Origin: Parasponia andersonii | Lineage: Eukaryota > Streptophyta > Magnoliopsida > Rosales > Cannabaceae | Length of the DNA: 64,000 nucleotides | Direction: 5' to 3' | Assembly: GCA_002914805.1 (NCBI GenBank) | Contig: JXTB01000020.1 | Coordinates: forward strand, 736,186-800,185 | Translations under genes and position numbers: made by a program | In this document: in pieces, positions 45,301 through 57,799 of the stretch | Position numbering within the stretch: position 1 is the stretch's first letter | Layout of the letters: every line of letters starts with the position of its first letter | The notes under the pieces: generated by a model | What the model saw: only the letters and a program-made list of their open reading frames with translations | Databases searched by the model: none | Told to the model about the DNA's origin: nothing

Positions 45301-46595
45301 CTTGGCAATTCTAAAAGTTACAAAACTAAATAACTCAATTTTAAATCTAACTAAACCCTCAACAACTCAAGAACTCTCATTCAAAGAACTACCATAACAG
45401 AACTTGATGAAACTAGAGAAACACGAGTACTATAGATAAACAATACTTTAAATTATCAAACTAATCACGTAGCTAATGAGCATGCTATATAAAATTACTA
45501 CAAATACAAACACTACAATATAGGACCAAGTCATGATGTATCCAAATCAAGTGATAACGAAGATATCAATTCTAAGAAAATAAAATCTCAGTCTCATAAA
45601 TACCAATGGAGTCGAACCACATCAATTAAAGTGCAAATACTAAACCAATGTATCACAAGCAAACATTCTTAAGAAAATACAATCAAAATCAAATGCTACA
45701 AACAAAAGTGACAATATAACTTGAGGGATAACACATAAACAATCCACAAAAAAGTCAAAGCACAACAACTAAGATGCAAGATATAGGACTACTACTTTAG
45801 AACCTACGAGGGTGAATGGATAGAGGAGTACAAGAACTGTAATATCAAGTCTATCCTATAATATGATTTTTCGTTTTTCATGTGTTTTAAATCTATGGTT
45901 ATGATAAGTGAAACAGTTATGCACTAACAAAATTTTTGTGAATACAGTTGCAATGGAATATGTACATGAAAGCCAAGTTGGACTACGTGCCTAATGAGAA
46001 ATAAATTCTCATGCATTTTGTATTTATATGTGATTATCATAATAATGTGATTAATTTGTATCTATTATTGAGTTAAGTAAATTATTCTAATAATTATTGT
46101 TGTTTAAATCTTAGTCTAGTTTGTTTTTAGAGTCCAAATAATTTGATAACAAACTTATATATATATATGCCTAAGTTTTAATAAAGCACACATTATCTAT
46201 ATGATTAAGTATATCTATTGTTATTATTATTATTAGCAGTATCGTTATTATTATTATAATGCTAAAATAAGTGTGTCGTGCGTGAAGTTTTGATTCCACA
46301 ATTTTATTTTTTTATGTATGTATTAATATATAGATTTTATTTTATTATGTTACTTATTTATAGATTTGGTTAGTTTTTACTTATTATTACAAAATAAATA
46401 AATAAAATTCTAATTTAGTCAAAAAAAGTAGAAAAAGGAAGTTTCTCACAACTTGATGAAACCTAGTAATAGGTTAATACGTTAGTTTTAAAAAAAAGAA
46501 GGTGTTATGATTAAAAAAAAAATATGTTGACTGATTTATTAAAAAAAAAAACTTTGGTTGTTTTATTTAAAAAAAAAAAAAGAACCCTAAGCCGA

Positions 46596-46605
<10 letters not shown>

Positions 46606-46637
<32 letters not shown>
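46606..46637. repeat. (AT)n microsatellite in the family C solo LTR
   Basis: About 16 AT units following cctataaat. The sibling LTR (32870) has a much shorter tatatatata, so the array expanded in this copy at the putative TATA box. Confidence 0.85.
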
Positions 46638-46641
<4 letters not shown>

Positions 46642-47891
46642 TTCTCATAAGAATACAATTAAGCCTCCTTCTAAATTTTTCTACCTATCTTTCTCTCATA
46701 TTTGCTAAGAGTATTTGTCATTTCAAGAGTTTTTGCTTAGTTTTCTTCAATTTTCAAGAAGAAAGTAAATATTTAAAAACACTCTTTTCTTTGAGTTTAT
46801 TATTTTTGCTGCTGCTAGATCAAAATTCAACCTATGATATCTTGGGTTAGAATTTTTTTTATAACCTACAATTTGAACAACTTGTTTATTTATATGTTAC
46901 ATTATATTCAGGAAATTTTTATGATCATAGGGGTTTATTTGTATTCGTTATTAAATTTTTTATTTATATTGTCCTTAACATCAGTGAATCTGACAGACTT
47001 AATATTCCCTTTTATTAACGTCCAAAACCCATGCTATTTATATTTTTTCGACTTGAAATTTTTACTGGACCTTTATCAATGTGTGATTAGGTTCTCAAAA
47101 TATTTTTATGAGTTTTTGAAATTTCCAAAATTAAATATGAGTTTTGAAATCTTTATTGTTTTGCCGATTTTGGTGCTGATATGAATCCTGACGTAGAATT
47201 TCATGAATTTAAAGTACTATCTAATAGTATATTTTGGAGTCTATAATTTTTATAAATTTTTAATATTGTGTTTCAATACTTCCGTAAAGTTTCAGATTAT
47301 TTTGATTTAAGAAAAAATCTTTAAACTCTATCATTGTATATTCGTTTTTAGTTTACCAGTTTTACTTTTTTACAATATTTGGATTCAAAATTATGAATAA
47401 TGTACTAAATCTTTTTTATAAATTCCGATAATTTTCTGGATCTTTGTTTATATGTCTTAATGAGTTATGCAAATTTTTAGGATAAACCGAATTATATTGT
47501 TGAATAAAAAATTATTTAAGTATGCCTAAGTTGCTGAATGTTTACAGATTTGGTTTTGTTATGAAAATTATTATGTTATTTTATGTTCTGGATATTTTTC
47601 AAATATATAAAATATGTTTCTTAAGAGCAATGATAGCATGTGTTAATATTTTTTTTATAATGAATGTTTTTTTCTGGCATAAATAAAAAAAATAAAGAAT
47701 AAAGAAGAGACATATGGTTTCAACAAGATTGGTTGTGTGGTATTTCACTACAAAATTTTTCTAAGGACTTGATGTAAGTAAATCTCACCCTATGTGTTTA
47801 TATGTAAATTTACATACTATTATGTGATGTTATTATGATCATTATGATATGTTGTTATATGCTATACTATATCAGTTTGCATATTAATTAT

Positions 47892-47995
47892 NNNNNNNNN
47901 NNNNNNNNNNNNNNNNNNNNNNNNNNNNNNNNNNNNNNNNNNNNNNNNNNNNNNNNNNNNNNNNNNNNNNNNNNNNNNNNNNNNNNNNNNNNNNN
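47892..47995. other. Assembly gap (104 N)
   Basis: 104 consecutive N. The sibling LTR has about 570 bp between the same flanks (atattaattat at about 34131-34141 and tttaagttttattttc at about 34712), so the true missing length is probably larger than the gap. Confidence 0.95.
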
Positions 47996-48531
47996 TTTAA
48001 GTTTTATTTTCTTGTATTTGGCTTTTGGATTAAAAATTAAGTGTTTTTATTTCATAGGTTATTTTGAGTATTAAGTTTTTGTTTCCGATGTCTTAATAAG
48101 AGATTTTTTTTTTAGTTTAAATATTTCTTTTTATTAAAAAAAAATTATTACCGGATCTTGTTTCCATTTTATTTTAGAAGATGAATACAAAAAAAATTAA
48201 ACATTTTCTAGCTTAGGTGCATACTTAAATTAGAGGATGTGACAAGAACGAATGTCCATTCAAAGCAAAGGATTACGTGAAGAGTGGAATTCAATAGTTC
48301 CATGTCAACCCGACACTTACGAGACTAAAATTCATGGGAAATCACCAACTAAAGGACACAAGAATTTCACCTTAGAGAGGTTTAAAAAGGACTTGGAAGG
48401 AATAGGAGCAAAAGCAACCTATCTAGCTAGTTCCCAAGTGATGTATGAGGTATTTGACAAAATTAATTCTAGAACACTTTTAAACAATAAAAATTTTCAC
48501 ACGCATAATCTTAGACGGATCTAAAGCCATA

Positions 48532-48542
48532 CTCTGATACCA
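48532..48542 (-). other. Primer-binding site of element E
   Basis: Minus-strand tggtatcagag, a few bases inside the LTR end tgtcacgac (48547). It is the tRNA-Met-type PBS used by chromoviruses. Confidence 0.85.
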
Positions 48543-48546
48543 ATCT

Positions 48547-50205
48547 TGTCACGACTGAAAATCCAAGGCTATGACTTTTAGTAATTTTAAGTACGAATAA
48601 GGATAAATAAGAAATTTAGAAAATTCGAATGAAACTAAGTACTTGGATTTTCATTTTGTTCCTCAAATTATTAGAAATTCTATATAAAAAGGTGTCTATT
48701 TTTAGTTTAATTTATCAAGAAAGAAACACTAATTAAGATTCAAAAAACCTAGTCAAGTTGTACAAAAACTTGGTTGATTAAATAAATTTGCAAATTTTGA
48801 GTTGAAAAGTCCAAAACTTAATTTATAGAGTTAGTCAAAATTTCAAGTACTTAGAACTTTGAAAATATGCTCCTTAGGAACCATTGTGTCCCATTTATAC
48901 ATCAAATCCTCAAATAGTAGTAAATACATCCTTATACATTCACTTAGTAGAAACAACAAACTTGGTTAAACAATTAGAAATGACTAAGACTGCAAAAGTA
49001 AATCAAGCGACTTGTCTAGCCATCGAAACAACTGACTCAAATGCACAATTACTATGGAGAATCTCTACATAGTTAGTTTAATCTAAATACCTTTGCAAAC
49101 CATATATATATATATATATATATATAAGAAAATATGATATCCAAAATTAATCAGTCTAAAAACGCATGACACAATTCCACCCATACCCATGAGTTTACTA
49201 CCTCTCATTAATAGAAACCAGGATGTTGGCACTACGTGTATCATACAGCTTGCCTAACACCTAGCCCATAACTAAAGGGGACACCCATAAGTCGCCTACC
49301 AAATTGAGAGATCATACAAATAAGCATAATTTATAAAAAAAAAATGGGCGGCATAACAACCCTATTTAAATATATCCAAAATAAAATGCACTCAGAAAAG
49401 TCCCAGGGTAATCTAATACATATATCATACAATTCAATTCTATCAGATATATCTAAAACAGTTCTAAATTCATATTTGTTATCATAAGCTGCAGAAAATA
49501 ATATACAAAAACAATATAAAATAGAGGTAACTAAATCTATACCTCACTAGAATAGTAATACCACCCTATTGGATCCTTAAAATGTAGTTGGACGATCGTT
49601 CGAAGGGTTGGGAACCAATTCCACGCGTTCGATCGCTCACTTTGGAAAAACCAACTTCTTAACGGAGCTTCAAATTAATAAGCGGAGCTTTCTATTGATT
49701 TTCTAATATCAAAAATTGCAAATTCAAACATATAACTTTACCAATTTGGGTCCAGATTGACGCTGGACCAGTGGCATGCAAAACGAGATAAAATCTAATT
49801 CATTAGATATTATTTTTTGTACCGGTCATCAAATATAGTCAATATATATATATATATCAAACTTCACTATTTTCTGAGTACACTCCAAAAACACAATCTA
49901 AAGGTCAGACCCAAAGTCAAACTTCAGCTTAAAAGTACACAAAAATGGCAACTTTTAATCTAGGCAAACTGGAGTCGCGAAATATATATCTTGAGGTTTC
50001 TCTCGATAATAGGAACCCAATGAGCCCAAGAACACGCATTGAAATAGTCTGAAACGGCACCAAAAAATCAAATTTCTTCCACGACCATTACTGGCATTTC
50101 TAGCAATGTGGAGCTCAACGGTGACTCGGGACCGGTAGCATGGGCTGCTAGCGGCATAGGGAGGTAGTGTCGATCAGTGGCAGGGCACGACAAGGGCGTA
50201 GAGTA
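48547..50205 (-). repeat. 5' LTR of element E, outer end lost
   Basis: It matches the split 3' LTR from its inner end through ccggtagcatgggctgctagcg (50130) to about gggcacgaca (50205), then diverges. The TGTAAAAC outer end is absent. It includes an (AT)n run (49102-49126). Confidence 0.75.
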
Positions 50206-51589
50206 GCTGGTCTACTAGACTTCCTCTCTACATTTACTGCTTGACTAAAATCCTAGGTACCTGTAAAGAGGAAGTGGTACATGTGAGCTAAGTGCCTCAA
50301 AATGAGTAAAAAATAAGGGAGAGGAAATAAAACTATAACACCTAATAGTTAAATTAAAAATAGAAAGAAAACTTACCGTCAACAAAGAGGATTGCCTAAA
50401 AGATGGAGGCACGATGACTTGAAAACCCTGAAGAAATTTTCCTAAATCCCACCTTTCAAATCGAAAGGCAATGACTTAAATGATGGAAGCTTCCAAGATG
50501 ACCCAACAATAGTAAATTTAGTGGTGACAACTATTGACAGAGGTTTTGTCAACAATTAATTTTAAGATTTGATAAGATGTGGCTTGTGTATGAAAAAAAA
50601 TTAAAAATAAAGTAAGTAAATAAACAAGAATTTTATAGTGGTTCAACTTCAAAAAAGATGAATGTGAAACGTTATAATGTGAATACAAATTCGGGTATTA
50701 TGCGATTGGGTAATAAACGGGTAGTCAATTTACTTGGTCTCTACGTAGAAGCTTGTTTCTCTTTCCTTGCAAGTTACTCGTTTTCATAAAATTTATTCTA
50801 GTTTCCTTTTCATAACTCCAAATCTCATATTTATTATTCGAGGTAGATCGCACTTTGGTTGAGATGATGACATGTGACCTGATATCTTTCAAACCTAGTT
50901 GATTATAGACTTTCATTTCCTTTTCTGATGTTGACTATTAATGTAGATTTAAGATTGTATAACAATGATAAACGAAAAAAGAGGAATCAGAATCAAGAGG
51001 AGGAAATTTTTTGAGTTTGATAAAAGCTTTTCTAGTATTCAATGATTTGTGCTCAATGATAAAAATTAACAAATCAAATCAAGGGGAGAATTTAGAATCT
51101 AACGATTTTCATTAAATTCCGAAACACCCCATGTATTCTGAGATAGTTGCAACCGTGAATGCATGTCCATTCTTGAAATGCCAAATGTCACCTCAAAATA
51201 GTACACCTCCTCAATTCGTATGCCAGCCAAACAACTTTACTAAAGGAAGTGACCACCAGCACTAGTGGTGCAATCCTGTTTATAGCACCTTCTACACCCA
51301 AGACTATGGAGCAAGCATTTAGCATATTTTTCACATAGAACTTACTTGCAACTAGGTCACCTCATGTAGACTAGGGAGGAACTTTTCCAATAACCAAAAA
51401 TAATGCCAGACAGATCCTCGCTCAGACTAACTAGCTCATTGCTCGTGAACCTCCTCGCAGAAAACAAGTTAGGAAGTTGTAAATGCATAGTACCTGGAAT
51501 GTTAGAAAATCAATCCCTACATACACAAATAAGCAAATTCAAAAGGAATCTTTGCATTCGAATTAGGATGATTACCCATAAATATCACC
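50206..51589. other. Unassigned repeat-like sequence between elements E and H
   Basis: No open frame with a recognised domain. The minus-strand word tttacaggtacctagg with gcacttagctcacatg (around 50255-50300) resembles the 'lead to tgagct ... acaggt' section of gypsy LTRs, so part may be an old LTR. From about 50560 on I see nothing that can be named. Confidence 0.35.
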
Positions 51590-52440
51590 TGTGAAAACCA
51601 TGACTTTTAATTAAGGGTAAATAGGTCTTTTCATGAATTGAGGGAAAAGAAATGAAAAATGCCAGAAATTATAATTATTTTTGAATGAAGGGTGAAAGTG
51701 AAGCAAATTCTCAAATTGGAGTCAAATTTGGAATTTAAAAGACTGAATTGAAAAGAAAATTTGAAACTTCAATAATTATACAATTTTTAAAAGACCCCTT
51801 GCTTAGCTCATATGTGACAAGTGTCACATTTTCCTTACAATCCCCAAAATCCCTAAAAATTTCCCAATTTCTCTCCTTCTCTCACGTGAACTAGCCTCTA
51901 GCCATGTCCCCCTTTGCTCTAGCTGCCAACTTCGGCACTGGTCATCTTCTCTAGTGGCGCGCCCACCCGCGTCCTTCTTTACGAGCAGATGAAGCAACCC
52001 CAAGTGGTCCTAGCACCTATTGTGTGTTGTGGGTGGAGCTAGAAGACAATGCCAACTTTGGTATTTTCCGGCCAAACTAGTTGCCTTCAACTGGTTTCTT
52101 CACTCCTTGTTCGCAAGTGAGTACTTCCCTAGTCGCTCTTGGAACTTTTCAGCCACGAGTCACCACTGATTTGTCTCTAACAAGTGGTTGGCCATCTTTG
52201 TAGCAAATTATTGATATTAACCTAAGTATTTTTGTGAACCTCAAGTAGTGATCATGGAATTTTGTGGGAAGAAAGTTCGATTTAAGACATGATGATGAGG
52301 GGTGGTGTTGTGTAGAGTGGATGAGTATTTTGTGTGGAGATCAAAAATGAAATTATGGTATTTACGCAAATATTTTTAGAAAATGATATTTTTGTAACTA
52401 TTCTAATTAATTTTTAATTAAGCCCAAATTTGAGCTAAAG
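51590..52440 (+). repeat. 5' LTR of element H (3' end unclear)
   Basis: It begins TGTGAAAACCATGAC and runs parallel to 59117-59310. A C-rich, gene-leader-like part (51840-52100, cccaatttctctccttctct, gccatgtccccc) is typical of chromovirus LTRs. No PBS is found before the gag remnant, so the LTR end, PBS and gag N-terminus are deleted. Confidence 0.7.
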
Positions 52441-52499
52441 GCCTCGGAACTAAAATTGGACTAAGTAATATGAAGAGATGAGTTTCGATGCAAGACATC

Positions 52500-53010
52500 A
52501 AAAGATTTTGACTTTGCACGAAATCCAAGACCAGCTATCTTGGAGAAGATTTTAACCAAACCCTTTAGCAACCTTGTTGACTTAGTTTCTTCAGTCGAAA
52601 AAGCTGAGGCTTTTCTTAACAATCGGTCAATAATGAATGATCATGTAAGAAATAAGGGCAATGAGAGAAAGATATAGAAGAACAAAGGAAAATGGCAAGG
52701 GAGAAATTCTCAAAATAGTGGAAGTAGCAACAGTAGTGGCTATTTAAGGAAAGGTCATTATAGACATTATGGATGCTTGAATTCTGGACAGCAAGGTGAC
52801 CAGAAGAAAGCTTGTCCCTACTACCAACTAAAATCTCCATTATCTTAGGGAGGACCATAGGGAAGTCAGAGTGCCTCAGCTCTTTTTTAGGGCAATCAGA
52901 TGAAACCAGTGCAATCTCAAACTCGGTCTCCGATATTTGCATCAACTCCTTATCAGTAACCTTACAGTTCTCAGTACTAGCATCAATATAAGGCACAAGG
53001 TTCGGCTGCA
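52500..53010 (+). pseudogene. gag C-terminal remnant of element H
   Basis: SSVEKAEAFLNNRSIMNDHVRNKGNERK (about 52578), a Gln/Ser/Gly-rich stretch and a weak zinc-knuckle vestige (GHYRHYGCLNSG, about 52754) appear in frame with several stops. It matches the gag end of chromoviruses in layout. The capsid part is missing. Confidence 0.6.
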
Positions 53011-53079
53011 ACTAGGGCTATACTCAGAATTTTTAGACTCCATAGAGTTTTGGGAACTAAGGAGAATATGAATATGCTA

Positions 53080-53530
53080 GTGCCGGCCCAAGAACTAGTA
53101 GTAGCCGCCTTAGCCATGGAAGAAGAAACAAAGCAAAAGGCAAAGCTTTTGGTCAAGCTTATGTAGTTGTAGAGGTAGATAAGGCTCATGACCACACTGG
53201 TAGTGTTGTTGTTGATGGTATGATTCTCATTTCCTACTCTTAGGCTCATGTCTTATTTGATACTGGTGTTTCCCATTCCTTTATCTCTATGCTGTTTGCA
53301 CGAATGTTGGAATGGAATGCTCTATATTGGATCGTGTGTTGACTTTAGGAACATCTATAAGTGGAGTTACCAATATTTCTACTGTCTATCATGGTTACCT
53401 TATTGTGATTGATAGTAGGAAGCAACAAGCTAATTGATTTATGTTACATTTGCACCAATTTGATGTGATCCTCAGTATGGATTGGCTATCCAAATACCGA
53501 GCGACTACTGACTATTTCAACAAGAGAGTA
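53080..53530 (+). pseudogene. Protease of element H
   Basis: GKAFGQAYVVV-like lead, SVVVDGMIL, then HVLFDTGVSHSFIS (about 53248; the DTG active site is intact) and QFDVILSMDWLSKYRATTDYFNKRVTF (53459-53535), as in chromovirus retropepsins. Stops and frame changes occur between the blocks. Confidence 0.8.
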
Positions 53531-53699
53531 ACTTTTTTCCAAATGAAAGATATCCTATAGTCTACCAAGCTCATTTGCATCCTTTGAAACCGAGTCCTAT
53601 TTTGAAAGCATACATAGGAAGAAGGAAAAAAATAGAGTGCTATGGAAATTTATTTGTCATCCATGGTGAGATAAGAATAGTCGATCAGTACCCTTGGAT

Positions 53700-56600
53700 A
53701 TTAGTGGTTAGCAAGTTTCTAGATATTTTTCAGAGGAATTACTGGGGCTACCTCTTGATAGGGAGATTGAGTTCTACATTGATTTGATTCCCAAGGCTCA
53801 GCCAGTTTCCATTCTAGCCTATCTCATGGCCTTAGCAGAAATGGCTGAGTTAAGGAGTTAGCTAGATAAAATTTTATCAAAGGGATTCATTAGATATAGT
53901 ATCTCTTCATGGGGTTCTCTTGTTCTATTTGCCAAGAAAGCTGATGGAATATTTCGGCTCTGTGTGAATTACAGAAGACTAAACTAGCTAATAGTGAAGA
54001 ATAAGTATCCTTTATCAAGGATTAATGAACTATTTGATCAACTTGATGGATCTAGATTCTTTTCTAAGATTGATGTTAGATCAAGTTATTGCCAATTGAA
54101 GATCTGAGAGGAAAACATATCGAAGACTGTATTCAGGACTCGATACGGTCACTTTGAGTTCCTGATTATGCTATTTGGTCGGATTAATACTCCAGTAGCA
54201 TTCATAGACCTTGTGAACAAAATATTTAGACCTTATTTAGATCGGTTTCTAGTTGTCTTTATCAATGACATCTTGATCTATTCTAAAACTCAACAAGAAT
54301 ATGCTAAGCACATGAGAGTTGTGCTTTAGACCTTAAGAGACCATCAATTTTATGCTAAAAGATCCAAATGTGACTTGTCACAACCGAAAATTGAAAGCTG
54401 TGACTTTGAGTAATTTTAAGTGAAAATATAATAAAATATTAATTTTACAGAATTTAAGAGAAATCATGTATTAGATAATTTCGTTTTGATCCTCAAATCA
54501 TTATAAATTCCATAATCATTAAAACTCTTATTAGTTTTAATTTCATATAAAAGAAATACTCATCAAAGTTTAAGAAAATTTCCAACAATCTCTTTTAAAA
54601 TTTTAGAAATTATAAACTTTGATAAATTGAGTTTAACTGAAATATCTAGTTCAATGTCCAAAATGTGTTACATAAAATCATTTGTTTAAAATACTCAATT
54701 TAACAATAAAATCATCCTCATACATCCACTTACTAATCTTGGCTAAATAACTGAACAAGGAAAGAAGGATAACAGAGTACAAACACCTACCAGGGATTAG
54801 GAGTAGAATAGTATACACAAGCTGCATAGCTTGTCTATCCATCAAGACAAATACCTCAATTAACCAAATACCTGAAAGTGGGAGAAGTAGGGGGGTGAGC
54901 ATTCACATGCTTAGTAGGAATTCAATTACCTTTTTGAATGGATGCAATTTTACCAAACTTGCATGGTTAATACCTTCTCGAAAATCCATTTAAAAACCAG
55001 ATACGTAAAACAGTTGGTATCCAAAATAATCCCATATTTAAAACCAAAACCAGAACATATTTATACATATCATAATCAACCAAGTATATGAGTAAGCTCT
55101 CATCCTCCCATCACAGCCCTATAATACCTCTGTAGTAGAGGTACCCAGCATCCTGACACTACCTATAGGTGTATCAGCTAAAAACCTGCGTAGGGGGCTT
55201 AGGTCTTTCACCTAGTGCTGCAGTAACTCACTAGCGATATAAACTATCATGATGCAATAATGGAACTCAAGTACATGATCCTATGGTATGTATAATATAT
55301 AACCATTCACAATAACCATGCATCCATGAATCATATCATACTTTAAAAATTCAACTTGATATTATTCTGGGATTTATTGTAACATAAGTAGCACACTGCT
55401 ATTTTACCTCATAATCACAATATAAAAATATGTAAAATAATTCACATAATCCAATCCCAATATAATCCAATAATTTTCAACAATTTGTCAAACTATCATG
55501 AGATCACAATTTTTCATAAATTGTAATGCAAACATATATAAAATCAGGTAATTGAACCCTTACCTCGATATGGTAGCAATACCAAGCTAACGACGCTCAA
55601 AGAAACTCTCGTTGGTTATTCGGGTGTTCAAACGACACTTTAGGGATCTCAGTAAGTCTACTCGAAAAAGTTACTTTTCCACTGGAGTCTCAAATGGAGA
55701 AATAGAGGTCACCACTAAATTAAGAACACCTAAGAATGTTGGGTGTTCAATAATGAAACATAGTCATATTTTATATCAAAATTCATTTCTTGACCTCATT
55801 GAGTCCAAATTCGAAATCAGAACTCAGTTTCGATATCCCTAGCATTAATTAAGCCCGAAAATTCGAGAATTACAAAAATGTCTCTTTTTGAATTAATACG
55901 AAAATGTCCAATTTTTCCAAAGTATTTCGAAATATATCATCTTTGCTGATTATTTGCAAGAATATCACTTTTCTAAAATATTTTTAAAAAAATATCAATA
56001 AAATAATTAATTAAGAAAATATCATTTTAAAAAATATTTAAAAAACAATATCAACTTCACTAACCATTTGTTAAAATGTCATTTTTGCAATTATATTTCG
56101 AAAAGTAATAATTTTCTAATCTTAGCCCAAGGCGATCTGCATAGTAACAAACTCTACTCCAACACTATTTAGTTTTATAAAATATCACTTTTTTTTAACT
56201 TAGAAAAATACCATTTTTTTAATAAGAAAATTAACATATTTCTGGATATCATTTTCACTTTGACCAACCGTAATTATTCATGATTTTTAACCATCTTTCA
56301 CCTCATATTTTTAGCTCGGGTAAAATAATTATCTAACTGAAAATTTATGAAAATATCACTTTTTTACTTAGTTGTTAAAAATGGTAAAAGTGGTAAAAAT
56401 TCATTGGAGATGAATTTTGATGAGCAACCCCTTGGAGTTGATTAGCGACGATGAGACGAGACTCCATTTGTTGGAGGTGTCAAAAATAGAGGTCGAACGG
56501 CTCTCCGGTGGCCGAAAAACCTCATCGAAAGCGGAATTTTGCGGGGCCGCTACTGCTTCGTCTGATATGGAAACAAGGCGGGACTAGTGGTGTTGGATTC

Positions 56601-57180
56601 GCCTTCGAAAGCCCTTCGATGCAGGCTGGAGATGGTGACAAATCCGGCATTTTCTCTATCTTTTCTCTCTTCCCAAGAGCTTTTTTTGAGAGAAATTGAG
56701 AATTCTTAAGCCCTTTAATGCAAATAAGGGATACTATAGTACCTCAATATAATATTCAGATATTTTGAATATTTTATTCTGAAAATCAATAATTACAATT
56801 TTTGTCATTGACTCTAAAAGTCCAAAATACCCTTGTATCTTATCAGATTTTACATGACTTCTGGATAATGGAAGTGAAATTCTTGGGACACGTTATATCT
56901 CATGAAGGAATTTCAGTTGGCCCTTCCAAGATGGAATCTGTTCTAAAATGGGAGAGATAGAAAAGTGTAATTGAGATAAGAAGTTTCCTTGGTCTAGCTA
57001 GTTATTATTGTTGCTTTGTTGAGAATTTCTTGAGAATTGCAATACCTTTGACAAAGTTGATGAGAATTAATGTCAAGTTCGAATGGAATGATGATTGCGA
57101 AGCTGCTTTCATGGAATTGAAGAGGAGATTGACAACTGCACCTGGTTCTTACTATTCTTAACAGTATTGAATCCTATGTC
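53700..57180 (+). pseudogene. Reverse transcriptase of element H, split by a solo LTR
   Basis: In shifting frames the sequence follows RT: EIEFYIDLIPKAQPVS (53767), [27 protein letters not shown] (53953), [29 protein letters not shown] (54005), [23 protein letters not shown] (about 54254; the IDD box has Asn for the first Asp), FYAKRSKCD up to 54375. After the insertion it continues from 56860 with MEVKFLGHVISHEGISVGPSKMESVLKWER, IRSFLGLASYYC and VKFEWNDDCEAAFMELKRRLTTAP (57070-57140). Confidence 0.85.
54376..56854 (-). mobile_element. Solo LTR related to family E, minus strand, in the RT of element H
   Basis: 2479 bp from tgtcacaaccgaaaattgaa to tcagattttaca, flanked by a perfect 5-bp duplication tgact (54371-54375 and 56855-56859). 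The inner end resembles LTR E (tgtcacgactgaaaatccaa at 48547, then gtgactttgagtaattttaag), so it is a sister family on the same strand as E. Removing it rejoins the RT reading (RSKCD to WIMEVKFLGH). Frames inside (55612-55839, 56508-56696) are chance. Confidence 0.92.
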
Positions 57181-57660
57181 ATGTAAACCGATGCTTCTAG
57201 TTCAGGATTGGGATGTGTCTTAATGCAGAATGGCAAGGTAGTAGCTTATGCTTCCTACTAGTTTAAGCCACATTAGAAGAACTATCCCACTCATGATCTA
57301 GAGTTAGCAACTGTGATTTTTGCTCTTAAGATTTGGAGATGCTATTTTTATGGTGTGAAGTTTGAGATTTATTCTGATCATAAGAGTCTGAAGTATCTAT
57401 TTACTCAACGAGACTTAAACTTGAGACAAAAAGGATGGGTTGAGTATATAGAGGACTATAACTTTGAACTTCAGTACTATCCTAGAAAGGCAAACATTGT
57501 AGCTGATGCTTTGAGCAAAAAGTCTCAGAATATGCTTGCTTCTTGGATACTAGAAGATTGGAAGAATAGAGTTACCATTGGTGATTATAACTTAGAGTAT
57601 AATGGAAATAGGAAAACTGCTTATATTAGCAACATTGTGGCTACATTGTCACTTCTCTAG
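57180..57660 (+). pseudogene. RNase H of element H
   Basis: [14 protein letters not shown] (about 57189, catalytic Asp), then frame 57313-57657: [68 protein letters not shown]. This is the full C-terminal half of a chromovirus RNase H. The lead part has stops and frame changes (57184, 57262). Confidence 0.87.
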
Positions 57661-57799
57661 ATAGTACAACAAAGTCAGTAGCAAGATCAAGAATTGAGAA
57701 TGATCTGGAACCAACTTCAGAATGGTGAGCAATTAGATGCTTGGAGTACTAATAGAGAAGGGTATGTGCCTTTTAATTAAGACTAGTTGTAGTCAATGA

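Larger units (their letters stand above)
45838..48244 (+). mobile_element. Solo LTR of family C, with assembly gap
   Basis: It starts TGTAATATCAAGTCTATCC, ends GAGGATGTGACA and is flanked by the perfect 5-bp duplication agaac (45833-45837 and 48245-48249). It is very similar to 32219-34959, with an extra segment at about 46055-46200 not seen in that copy. A TATA-like run and an (AT)n microsatellite lie at 46599-46637. Open frames 46524-46850 and 46834-47184 are chance frames in the LTR leader. Confidence 0.9.
42390..48531 (-). other. Non-coding interior of element E
   Basis: After excluding the solo LTR at 45838-48244, about 3.75 kb remain. They contain only short open frames and none of the gag, RT or integrase motifs found in the other elements, on either strand. 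The 90-codon frame at 48252-48524 (+) is antisense to the element and matches nothing recognised. This suggests a non-autonomous large retrotransposon derivative, or a very decayed interior. Confidence 0.6.
12914..50205 (-). mobile_element. Gypsy-like LARD-type element E, minus strand, heavily interrupted
   Basis: Read on the minus strand: the 5' LTR (48547 to about 50205, outer end lost), a tRNA-Met-type PBS (48532-48542), about 3.8 kb of non-coding interior, a polypurine tract (42377-42389), and a 3' LTR (42376 down to 12914) split by copia element B. The two LTRs share a run of matching blocks (tccaaggc[c/t]atga, gatatccaaaattaatc, ctcactagaatag, gggaggcagtg/gggaggtagtg). No gag or pol motif is visible in the interior after removing the solo LTR at 45838-48244. 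That fits a large retrotransposon derivative mobilised in trans by an autonomous chromovirus. Confidence 0.7.

Noticed and set aside
46524..47184. Two consecutive plus-strand frames (108 and 116 codons), Leu/Ile/Phe-rich, looking like membrane proteins
   Set aside because: They lie in the T-rich leader of a solo LTR. The sibling LTR at 32219-34959 does not keep the frames.
48252..48524. 90-codon plus-strand frame with a proper ATG
   Set aside because: It is antisense to element E, next to its PBS, and shows no recognisable domain.
56508..56699. 63-codon frame in the E-like solo LTR with a GC-richer start
   Set aside because: Equivalent GC-richer stretches occur near the ends of the other E-family LTRs (42120-42300) without a conserved frame.
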